DNA of 5,985 nucleotides. It comes from Actinomycetota bacterium (GTDB lineage: Bacteria; Actinomycetota; Acidimicrobiia; Acidimicrobiales; Ilumatobacteraceae). Below the pieces are notes generated by a model. The model was not told where the DNA came from. It made no database searches and saw only the letters and a program-made list of their open reading frames with translations. Each line of letters starts with the position of its first letter. Position 1 is the stretch's first letter. Below are positions 1 through 5,611 of this stretch, in pieces. The DNA is taken from NCBI GenBank assembly GCA_005787025.1, contig SYCH01000035.1:1-5985 (forward strand). The letters run 5' to 3'. The translations under genes and the position numbers were made by a program.

Positions 1-232
1 GCACGGTGGCGTCCTGCGTGGGGATCTTGCAGATGACCGTGGACGGCCCGGAGCCACCGACGTACGCGACCTCCAGTCGGCCGACCTCACCCATGAATCC
101 GATGCCGGCACCCATGTTGCTGACGGTGACCGACGAGACCGTCGTGCTCGCGTCGATCGCACCACCTGCACGGAGGGCCGCGGTCAACCATGGCGCGTCG
201 ATGTCGGCGGTGGAAACGGGGAACGAGGTCAT
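1..232 (-). CDS. APH/ecdysteroid-kinase-like phosphotransferase, N-terminal part
   Basis: This gene starts at the ATG complementary to 230-232 and runs leftward off the window, so only the first 77 residues are visible. The visible part reads like the N-lobe of the aminoglycoside phosphotransferase / ecdysteroid-kinase-like superfamily. A short helix (WLTAALRAGG, residues 15-24) leads into a glycine-rich strand-turn-strand (GAGIGFMGEVGRL, 41-53). Then comes a beta strand with VICKIP (66-71), where K69 sits at the place of the ATP-binding lysine of the kinase fold. In this superfamily the enzyme phosphorylates a hydroxyl of a small molecule; the substrate cannot be inferred, and the catalytic loop (HxD type) lies outside the window. 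The start codon overlaps the stop of the upstream SnoaL-like gene as ATGA, implying co-transcription and coupled translation. Family call is fairly confident, function is not. Confidence 0.72.
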   Translation of the reverse strand, partial: MTSFPVSTADIDAPWLTAALRAGGAIDASTTVSSVTVSNMGAGIGFMGEVGRLEVAYVGGSGPSTVICKIPTQDATV

Positions 233-741
233 GGGTTCTCCTGAATCCGAGGTGACGCCGTGAAACGGCCGGGCGGAAACGCGTTCGTGACGCGCTCGAC
301 GGCGTCCCAATCGTGGGTGAGGGTGCGGTGGGCGATGCGCCAATCGCCGTCGCGACACTCGAATCGATCGAAGTAGCGTCCCCCGAACTTCTCGAGGAAC
401 TCGCCCTGCTCGTCACGGCAACGGTGCCAGGCCAGCACCTGGGTCTCGACCTCGGCCGACGTCGCCGAGGTGAACACGACGTGCGGCGGGTTGCAGAAGT
501 GGGTGGTGGCGACGGCGTATCGGCGCAACTTGCCGGTGGCCAACCGGGCGAAGTCCACCCCCAGGCCCACGAACGATCCGTGATCGTCGGTCGCGTCGGG
601 GTGGTAGACGCTGGCTACCAATTCGGCGTCGCAGCGGTCGATCCCCCGGCAGTAGTCGAGCAGGCAACGTTGGATCGCCATCGACGCCGCGACGGCTTCG
701 GCAGGGGTCAGCGGACCGTGGGCCTCGGAAACGGTGGTCAC
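229..741 (-). CDS. SnoaL-like / NTF2-fold protein
   Basis: A protein of about 170 residues with the hallmarks of the SnoaL-like group of the NTF2-fold superfamily, small cone-shaped proteins that act as isomerases, cyclases, dehydratases or hydrolases, or as subunits of ring hydroxylases. Visible signature (counting from the GTG start): the helix LTPAEAVAASMAIQRCLLDY (11-30), the acidic segment RGIDRCDAELVASVYHPDA (32-50), THFCNPPHVVF (80-90), and a final strand pair with FECRDGDWRI (127-136). Polar residues in the pocket region include Y30, D35, D38, H47, D49, H54 and H81. The start is uncertain. A TTG at 771 is in frame and gives 180 residues, but it sits inside a -10-like box and lacks a ribosome binding site. 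The GTG at 741 starts just before the conserved region and is preferred here. Next to a CoA-ligase/SDR operon, an isomerase or dehydratase role in catabolism is plausible but unproven. Confidence 0.82.
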   Translation of the reverse strand: MTTVSEAHGPLTPAEAVAASMAIQRCLLDYCRGIDRCDAELVASVYHPDATDDHGSFVGLGVDFARLATGKLRRYAVATTHFCNPPHVVFTSATSAEVETQVLAWHRCRDEQGEFLEKFGGRYFDRFECRDGDWRIAHRTLTHDWDAVERVTNAFPPGRFTASPRIQENP

Positions 742-762
742 CGGAGGAACAGTAGTGCCCGA

Positions 763-779
763 GGCGATCAATTATCGCC
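763..779. repeat. Inverted repeat, candidate operator
   Basis: GGCGAT (763-768), a 5-base spacer CAATT, and ATCGCC (774-779) form a perfect inverted repeat with 6-bp arms and an AT-rich centre in otherwise GC-rich DNA. It covers the leftward -10-like box (771-776) and lies upstream of the rightward -10 candidate. A dimeric regulator of TetR, GntR or MarR type bound here could control both directions. No regulator gene is visible in the window, so its identity is unknown. Confidence 0.4.
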
Positions 780-849
780 GGGTAAGTTTCCCGGGGGAGA
801 GGTTCACTAAGGTCGAAGCAACGGTGCGAGTCGGGGTTCAGGGTGAAGA

Positions 850-863
850 GCACCCAAGGGTGC
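850..863 (+). repeat. Short inverted repeat directly before the DUF35 ribosome binding site
   Basis: GCACCC (850-855), AA, GGGTGC (858-863) is a perfect 6-bp-arm inverted repeat. In RNA it would fold as a 5-bp stem with a CAAG tetraloop. It ends one base before the GGAGG ribosome binding site (864-868), so it could affect initiation of the first gene of the operon. It could equally be a DNA operator or chance. Confidence 0.35.
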
Positions 864-875
864 GGAGGGGGAATG

Positions 876-1301
876 ATGGCGCAGGTTCCGGTGACCGAAG
901 GGGTGTTCACGTGGCCCTCGGAGAGTCCGCAATTGATCGGCAGTCGCTGTGTCACGTGCGGCAACCACATGTTCCCCGTCCAACAGGGTTGCCCGAAGTG
1001 CACGGGGGCCGAGACCGCGGAAGTGCTCTTGGGTCGTCGCGGAACTCTGTGGACCTGGACCGTGCAGGGCTTCCCGCCCAAGGCCCCGCCCTACGCCGGA
1101 GACGTCGATCCCAAGACGTTCAAGGCTTTCGGGGTCGGGTACGTGGAATTGCCGGGACAGTTGAAGATCGAGTCGCGCCTGACCGAGGCCGATCCGGAGA
1201 AGTTGAAGATCGGCATGGAGATGGAGATGGTCATCGTGCCGCTCTCGACCGATGCCGACGGGAACGAAGTCGTCACCTTCGCGTTCGCGCCGGTGGCCTG
1301 A
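876..1301 (+). CDS. DUF35 zinc-ribbon/OB-fold protein, partner of the downstream thiolase-fold enzyme
   Basis: A 141-residue protein with the two-part architecture of the DUF35 family. The N-terminal rubredoxin-like zinc ribbon has cysteines C25, C28, C39 and C42 (CVTC and CPKC), preceded by the typical FTWPSESPQLIGSRC lead. From about G56 to the C-terminus follows an OB-fold (GTLWTWTVQGF early, FAFAPV at the end). Family members form obligate complexes with thiolase-fold enzymes; known pairs are ChsH2 DUF35 with Ltp2 in steroid side-chain cleavage and BbsA with BbsB in toluene degradation. A thiolase-fold gene follows 27 bases downstream, so this is very probably its partner subunit. Unlike ChsH2 it has no fused MaoC-like domain. 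The start is set by GGAGG at 864-868, seven bases before the ATG at 876. An ATG at 873 and an in-frame GTG at 843 are alternatives; the latter would translate through the inverted repeat and the ribosome binding site. Confidence 0.92.
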   Translation: MAQVPVTEGVFTWPSESPQLIGSRCVTCGNHMFPVQQGCPKCTGAETAEVLLGRRGTLWTWTVQGFPPKAPPYAGDVDPKTFKAFGVGYVELPGQLKIESRLTEADPEKLKIGMEMEMVIVPLSTDADGNEVVTFAFAPVA

Positions 1302-1328
1302 GAAACGACCAGACCCAAGGGAGCAGAA

Positions 1329-2477
1329 ATGACCACGGAAGTTGCCATCGTCGGAATCGGAATGCACGAGTTCGGTCGCACCGAAGGCGTGTCGGGCATG
1401 GATCAGGGAGTCATCGCCGTTCGTCGGGCCTGTGCCGACGCCGGCGTCAGTTGGGAGGACATGCAGTTCGCCTTCGGTGGCTCGATGGCCGCCGGAGCGG
1501 CCGACACCATGGTGTCGTTGCTCGGACTCACCGGTCTGCAGTTCATCAACGTGGCCAACGGTTGTGCCACCGGTGGATCGGCGTTGTTCTCGGCCTACAA
1601 CACCATTCGCTCGGGTGTCTTCGACCTCGGTATCGCCGTCGGTTTCGACAAGCACGAGCGCGGTGCGTTCCGGGTCAACACCAAGGGCAGTGGTCTCGGT
1701 GATTGGTACGGCGCGTCCGGACTGGCCCTCACCACGCAGTTCTTCGGAATGAAGATCAACCGCTACATGCACGAATACGGCATCTCACAGAGCACGCTGG
1801 CCAAGGTGTCCGAGAAGGCGTTCCGCAACGGAGCCATAAACCCGATGGCGTGGCGGCGCAAGCCGATCTCCGAGGAAGAGGTCCTGAACTCGGCGATGCT
1901 CTCGTACCCGTTGACGCAGTACATGTTCTGCTCACCCGGCGAGGGTGGTGTGGCTCTCATCCTGGCGCGCGCCGACAAGGCTCACCTGTACACCGACAAG
2001 CCGATCTTCCTGAAAGCCGCCGTCGTGCGTAGCCGTCGTTTCGGAAGTTTCGAGGTGTTGGCGCCGTCCATCGCCCTCGAACACAATGCCGGACCCACCG
2101 TGGACGCATCCAAGGCCGCCTTCGAGATGGCCGGCATGGGCCCCAAGGACATGGACCTCGCGCAGTTGCAGGACACCGAGTCCGGTGCCGAGGTGATGCA
2201 CATGGCCGAGAACGGATTCTGCGAGCACGGCGAGCAGGAGTTCATGATTCAGGCCGGAGAGACCGAGATCGGCGGCAAGTTCCCGGTGAACACCGACGGT
2301 GGTTGCCTGGCGAACGGTGAGCCGATCGGTGCCTCGGGATTGCGACAGGTGTACGAGAACGTGCTGCAGTTGCGGGGTCAAGCCGGAGCCCGTCAGGTGC
2401 CGAACGATCCCAAGACCGCGTACACGCACGTGTACGGCGCTCCCGGAATCTCCGGCGTCACCATCTTGTCGCGCTGA
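1329..2477 (+). CDS. Thiolase-fold protein of the SCP-x/Ltp (lipid-transfer) type, with non-canonical active site
   Basis: A full-length thiolase-fold protein of 382 residues, the usual size for the SCP2-thiolase/Ltp group. The N-terminal half opens with VAIVGIGMHEFGR (5-17), and the nucleophile loop ANGCATGGSAL (76-86) retains a cysteine, C79. A second conserved segment is MFCSPGEGGVALILA (199-213). In the C-terminal half, GGKFPVNTDGG (315-325), ANGEPIGASGL (328-338) and QLRGQAGARQV (347-357) match the family frame. However, the histidine motif HDCF of SCP2 thiolases reads QDTE (281-284) and the GHP motif reads GEP (330-332), so both catalytic histidines appear to be missing. This argues against ordinary thiolysis. 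The Ltp2 aldolase, also paired with a DUF35 protein, is a precedent for a repurposed thiolase site. Y365 and Y369 near the C-terminus are candidate acid/base residues by inference only. Good ribosome binding site AAGGGAG (1317-1323), five bases before the ATG. Confidence 0.9.
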   Translation: MTTEVAIVGIGMHEFGRTEGVSGMDQGVIAVRRACADAGVSWEDMQFAFGGSMAAGAADTMVSLLGLTGLQFINVANGCATGGSALFSAYNTIRSGVFDLGIAVGFDKHERGAFRVNTKGSGLGDWYGASGLALTTQFFGMKINRYMHEYGISQSTLAKVSEKAFRNGAINPMAWRRKPISEEEVLNSAMLSYPLTQYMFCSPGEGGVALILARADKAHLYTDKPIFLKAAVVRSRRFGSFEVLAPSIALEHNAGPTVDASKAAFEMAGMGPKDMDLAQLQDTESGAEVMHMAENGFCEHGEQEFMIQAGETEIGGKFPVNTDGGCLANGEPIGASGLRQVYENVLQLRGQAGARQVPNDPKTAYTHVYGAPGISGVTILSR

Positions 2478-2486
2478 GGTCGCACC

Positions 2487-4064
2487 ATGGCCGTTCTCAC
2501 CGCCGACCACGCTCGTGATCGAGGCGACGTCGCCGCTCTGATCGACGAGTTCCGCGAGGTCACCTGGGCTCAACTGGATGAGCGCGTGAATCGGCTCGTC
2601 AACGGTCTGCGCGACGCTGGTCTGCGGACCGGTGACACGGTGGCGGTCATCGTGGGCAACCACTGCGAGTATTTCGAACTGGCGATGGCGTGCGCTCACG
2701 GCGGCTGGACCTACGTGCCGGTCAACTGGCACTGGGTGGCCGACGAATTGGCGTACGTTTTCGCTGACGCCGCGGCCGCCGCTGTCTTCGTCGACGATCG
2801 CTTCGTCGAGGCCACCACCGTGGCGTTGCGCGACGATCGCAGTGCGAACGTTCGCCTGGTGGTCGGCATCCGAACGGCCGCCGACTCGGTGGTTCGCGGC
2901 GACGGCCGATTCCGCGAGTACGACGACGTCGTGTCGGCCGGCTCGTCGGCCGAACCCGCGGATCAGATGCTCGGAGGTCCGAGGTTCTACACCTCGGGCA
3001 CCACCGGACGCCCCAAGGGGGTTCGGGGCATGTTGTCCGGGGGCTTGTCGATGACGCCCGACATCATGAAGTTGGTGGCGGCGGGCTTCTCGAACTTCTT
3101 GCCCATTCCCGGTCGCACCATGTTGTGCGGGCCCTTTTACCACTCGGCGCAATGGGCGTTCTCGTACCTGCCGATGATCGGTGGATCTTCGGTGGTGATG
3201 CAGCACAAGTTCGATTCGGCCGAAATGCTCGAGTTGATCGACCGCTATTCCTGCACCAACGTGCATCTGGTCCCGACCCAGATGAAGCGCATGCTCGACC
3301 TGCCCGACGACGTGAAGAGTCGTTTCGTCGGTGGATCGCTCACGACGGTGTGGCACGGTGCGGCTCCGTGTCCCCCGGCGGTGAAGCGGAGCTTGATCGA
3401 ATGGATGGGTCCGAAGATCACCGAGTACTACGGTAGCACCGAAGGTTCGATCATCTCCACGATCTCCTCGACGGAGTGGTTGGCCAAGGGCGGAAGTGTG
3501 GGCAAACCGTTGGAGACGGTCGAGGTGATCGTGGTCGACGACGAAGGCAACCGGATCGCCCAAGGTGCCGAGGGCACGTTGTACTTCCGCAACAAGATGG
3601 GCACCGATTTCACGTACCACAACGACGAGGGCAAGACGGCCGCGGCCCATCTCGAGCCCGGCGTGTTCACGACCGGCGACGTCGGCTACCTCGATGCCGA
3701 TGGCTACTTGTGGTTGAGCGATCGCAAGATCGACATGATCATCAGCGGTGGGGTCAACATCTACCCGGCCGAGATCGAAGGTGTCCTGGCGGTGCACCCG
3801 GCGGTCGAGGACGTGGCGGTCATCGGTGTCCCCGACGAGGAGTTCGGCGAGAGCGTGAAGGCCTTGGTTCAGGTGAAGGACGGCGTCGTGCCCGACGAAG
3901 CTTTGTCATCGGAATTGATCGCCCACTGTCGCGAACTTCTGGCCGGTTACAAGGCGCCGCGATCGGTCGACTACGTGGCTCACGTACCGCGCACCGGAAC
4001 GGGCAAGATCCAAAAGGCTCCGCTACGCGCGCCGTATTGGGAAGGTCATCAGCGACGTATCTGA
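2487..4064 (+). CDS. AMP-forming acyl-CoA synthetase (FadD-like class I adenylate-forming enzyme)
   Basis: A complete 525-residue member of the ANL superfamily, which joins a carboxylic acid to CoA through an acyl-adenylate using ATP. Motifs appear in order: the phosphate-binding loop YTSGTTGRPKGV (168-179), FYHSAQW (217-223) in the acyl-pocket region, the adenine-contact motif YYGSTEG (314-320), TGD (396-398), the domain hinge at DRK (412-414) followed by ISGGVNIYPAEIE (419-431), and the C-terminal PRTGTGKIQK with the catalytic lysine K507. The fatty, steroid or aromatic acid substrate cannot be told from sequence. The gene begins nine bases after the thiolase stop, and its likely ribosome binding site GAGGT (2476-2480) overlaps that stop codon, so the two are translated from one message. 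It probably supplies the CoA thioester used by the DUF35-thiolase pair. Confidence 0.95.
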   Translation: MAVLTADHARDRGDVAALIDEFREVTWAQLDERVNRLVNGLRDAGLRTGDTVAVIVGNHCEYFELAMACAHGGWTYVPVNWHWVADELAYVFADAAAAAVFVDDRFVEATTVALRDDRSANVRLVVGIRTAADSVVRGDGRFREYDDVVSAGSSAEPADQMLGGPRFYTSGTTGRPKGVRGMLSGGLSMTPDIMKLVAAGFSNFLPIPGRTMLCGPFYHSAQWAFSYLPMIGGSSVVMQHKFDSAEMLELIDRYSCTNVHLVPTQMKRMLDLPDDVKSRFVGGSLTTVWHGAAPCPPAVKRSLIEWMGPKITEYYGSTEGSIISTISSTEWLAKGGSVGKPLETVEVIVVDDEGNRIAQGAEGTLYFRNKMGTDFTYHNDEGKTAAAHLEPGVFTTGDVGYLDADGYLWLSDRKIDMIISGGVNIYPAEIEGVLAVHPAVEDVAVIGVPDEEFGESVKALVQVKDGVVPDEALSSELIAHCRELLAGYKAPRSVDYVAHVPRTGTGKIQKAPLRAPYWEGHQRRI

Positions 4065-4084
4065 GTTCCGAACGAGGGGGAGAC

Positions 4085-4558
4085 GTGAAACGAGTCGATT
4101 ACAGCCGGTGCTACCACCAAGGAGTTCGTGTCCCGAACCTGGAACGGGCGATGTCCGAGTTGGGTGATTCGCTCGGGGTGACGTGGTGCGAAACGCAAAC
4201 CCGCGAGCAGAACGTGTGGTTGCCCGGCGAGGGGGAGAAGCAGATTCCGTTGCGGTTCACGTATTCGGCCGAGGGACCCCAGCACATCGAGTTGCTCGAA
4301 GGGGCGCCGGGTTCCATCTGGGACGGCCGTTCGAACCCGGGACTTCATCATGTCGGCGTGTGGTCCGACGACGTGGCGGGCGAGTCGTTGGCCTTGGTCG
4401 AACGGGGGTGGACGATCGTCATGGCCCAGGCACCACCCGAGAAGAACTACGGAGCCTTCACCTACGTCCAACCGCCCAGCGGACTGATCGTGGAGTTGGT
4501 CTGGAGCGCGATCAAGCCCATGTTCGATCGTTGGTTCGCTGGCGGACCGCTCGGATGA
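4085..4558 (+). CDS. VOC superfamily (glyoxalase-fold) metalloprotein
   Basis: A 157-residue protein with two beta-alpha-beta-beta-beta modules typical of the vicinal oxygen chelate superfamily, which includes glyoxalase I, methylmalonyl-CoA epimerase and extradiol dioxygenases. Module 1 starts with YHQGVRVPNLERAM (10-23) and ends at HIELLEG (67-73). Module 2 starts with GLHHVGVWSDD (86-96) and ends at GLIVELVW (133-140). By position the divalent metal ligands would be H11, E69, H89 and E137, a complete His-Glu-His-Glu set, so it should be catalytically competent. The size and the CoA-ligase context fit an epimerase- or isomerase-like enzyme acting on a CoA thioester or a ring compound, but this is inference. 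It starts at a GTG after the purine-rich GAGGGGGAG (4074-4082), 20 bases past the ligase stop. Its stop overlaps the next start as ATGA. The frame stays open far upstream through the ligase, but that part is a shadow. Confidence 0.88.
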   Translation: MKRVDYSRCYHQGVRVPNLERAMSELGDSLGVTWCETQTREQNVWLPGEGEKQIPLRFTYSAEGPQHIELLEGAPGSIWDGRSNPGLHHVGVWSDDVAGESLALVERGWTIVMAQAPPEKNYGAFTYVQPPSGLIVELVWSAIKPMFDRWFAGGPLG

Positions 4559-5532
4559 GTGACGAGATGAACACGACCCACACACCCACCTCGAGCGGCT
4601 TCTCGGCCGCGTCCACCACCGACGACGTTCTCGCCGGTCTCGATCTCACGGGTCGGCGATTCCTGGTAACCGGGGCCTCGGGCGGACTCGGTCTCGAAAC
4701 CACGCGGGCACTGGCGGCGCACGGAGCCACCGTCGTGATGGCCGCGCGAAATCCCGACAAGAACCGCGAGGCCATGACGTCCATTCGTGGCGCGCATCCC
4801 GGTGCGGACCTCGAGGAGTTGGACGTCGACCTCGGCTCGCTGGAGTCGGTGCGGGCGGCGTCGGCGCGCTTTCTCGCCGATTCCCGCCCGCTTCACGGGC
4901 TCATCCTGAACGCCGGAATCATGGCCACGCCGTTGGGTCACACCAGCGACGGTTTCGAGCAACAGTTCGGTGTCGATCATCTCGGGCACTTCTTGTTGGC
5001 CCGCGAGTTGATGCCGCGGCTCGTGCAGTCGGCACCGGCGCGGGTGGTGGTGCTCTCGTCGGCGGGTCATCGCATGGGTGACATCGACTTCGGCGACCCG
5101 AACTTCGCGAAACGCGACTACGACCCGTTCCTGTCGTACGGGGCGGCCAAGACCTGCAACGTCCTGCACGCGGTCGAGATCGATCGTCGATACCGGGACC
5201 TCGGCGTTCGTGCCTTCGCGGTTCACCCCGGTGGCATCCACACCGAACTGGGTCGCTACATGACACCCGAGGTGATCCAGTCCTTGATGGATCGCATCAG
5301 TGACCGGCCCCAGGCGCTCACGTGGAAAAGTCCGGAACAAGGGGCCGCCACCACGGTGTGGGCGGCCACGTCGGCGTTGCTCGATGGCCGAGGTGGCGAG
5401 TACTGCGAGGACTGCAACGTGTCGCCGGTGGTCGACGACGACTCCTTGGCCGCCGTCGGGGTGGCCGCCCGCGCGGTGGACCCCGAGCGAGCCCGGGAAC
5501 TCTGGGTTCTGAGCGAGCGACTGGTGGGCTGA
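4555..5532 (+). CDS. Classical short-chain dehydrogenase/reductase
   Basis: A 325-residue SDR with a Rossmann fold. It shows the nucleotide-binding TGASGGLG (39-46), an ARN at the end of the second strand (64-66; the arginine suggests, without proving, NADP(H) preference), the LDVDLGS acidic motif (89-95), LNAG (118-121), the catalytic serine in LSSAG (S168 or S169), and YGAAK with Y195 and K199, followed by HPGGIHTEL (224-232). The overall pattern resembles the retinol-dehydrogenase/WW-domain-oxidoreductase-like SDRs common in actinomycetes. It would interconvert a hydroxyl and a carbonyl on the pathway substrate. Two oddities are a polar, Thr/Ser-rich stretch of about 25 residues before the first strand and a C-terminal YCEDC (283-287) with paired cysteines. 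The ATG at 4555 overlaps the VOC stop (ATGA); the ATG at 4567 is a possible alternative. The frame is open back to 4183 but that part overlaps the VOC gene and is not credible. Confidence 0.93.
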   Translation: MSDEMNTTHTPTSSGFSAASTTDDVLAGLDLTGRRFLVTGASGGLGLETTRALAAHGATVVMAARNPDKNREAMTSIRGAHPGADLEELDVDLGSLESVRAASARFLADSRPLHGLILNAGIMATPLGHTSDGFEQQFGVDHLGHFLLARELMPRLVQSAPARVVVLSSAGHRMGDIDFGDPNFAKRDYDPFLSYGAAKTCNVLHAVEIDRRYRDLGVRAFAVHPGGIHTELGRYMTPEVIQSLMDRISDRPQALTWKSPEQGAATTVWAATSALLDGRGGEYCEDCNVSPVVDDDSLAAVGVAARAVDPERARELWVLSERLVG

Positions 5533-5549
5533 CCCCGATCCGGGACGGA

Positions 5550-5574
5550 GAAAGCGCCGGTTTCGGGCACTTTT
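5550..5574 (+). terminator. Weak hairpin, possible operon terminator
   Basis: In the 79-base gap after the SDR, GAAAG (5550-5554) can pair with CTTTT (5570-5574, including one G-U pair). Inside it GCC (5556-5558) pairs with GGC (5566-5568) around the loop GGTTTCG, with a single C-A mismatch between the two stems. The four Ts are part of the stem and no long T-tract follows, so this is a poor match to a standard intrinsic terminator. It is listed because it is the only candidate end for the five-gene operon. Confidence 0.25.
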
Positions 5575-5599
5575 CCTACCCAGAACGCGGGGGGTTTGT

Positions 5600-5605
5600 T
5601 ACGGT
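5600..5605 (+). promoter_or_regulatory. -10-like box TACGGT of a probable leaderless gene
   Basis: TACGGT fits the TANNNT form of actinobacterial -10 elements and is followed by exactly six bases (GCCGTC) before the GTG at 5612. That is the geometry of leaderless transcripts, where the first transcribed base is the first base of the start codon. There is no ribosome-binding-site-like sequence close upstream; the G-run at 5589-5594 is too far away. I see no clear -35 box. Confidence 0.45.
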
Positions 5606-5611
5606 GCCGTC

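Larger units (their letters stand above)
742..875. promoter_or_regulatory. Divergent promoter region between the two operons
   Basis: This is the only spacer separating the leftward pair from the rightward operon, so it must carry promoters for both directions. On the minus strand GATAAT (complement of 771-776) matches TATAAT at five of six positions and would start transcription near 764, leaving a short leader before the GTG at 741. On the plus strand TAAGGT (798-803) is a TANNNT-type -10 candidate, giving a leader of about 60 bases before the DUF35 start. I see no convincing -35 boxes. The promoter boxes are inferred by eye. Confidence 0.45.

Noticed and set aside
734..1702. 322-codon plus-strand frame spanning the intergenic region, the DUF35 gene and part of the thiolase gene
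   Set aside because: It is Arg/Gly/His-rich and motif-free, and overlaps two well-supported genes in another frame.
807..1772. 321-codon minus-strand frame opposite the DUF35 and thiolase genes
   Set aside because: It has shadow composition and no family signature.
1932..3797. 621-codon open frame on the minus strand, antisense to the thiolase and ligase genes
   Set aside because: Its translation is rich in His, Arg, Gly and Val with low-complexity runs and no recognisable domain, as expected opposite a GC-rich gene. The plus-strand ligase in the same region has all ANL motifs in order.
3476..4084. Upstream extension of the VOC reading frame into the ligase gene
   Set aside because: It overlaps the C-terminal domain of the ligase, including its catalytic lysine region, and is Arg/Gly-rich. 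The GTG at 4085 has a purine-rich site and starts the VOC fold directly.
4183..4554. Upstream extension of the SDR reading frame
   Set aside because: It overlaps the VOC gene, has no Rossmann or other motif, and the ATG at 4555 gives a normal SDR with an ATGA overlap.
4462..5340. 292-codon minus-strand frame opposite the SDR
   Set aside because: It has low-complexity shadow composition. The sense strand carries all classical SDR motifs.
5534..5544. CCCG-ATC-CGGG mini-hairpin just after the SDR stop
   Set aside because: It has only a 4-bp stem with a 3-base loop and no following T-tract, so it is too short to call a terminator.
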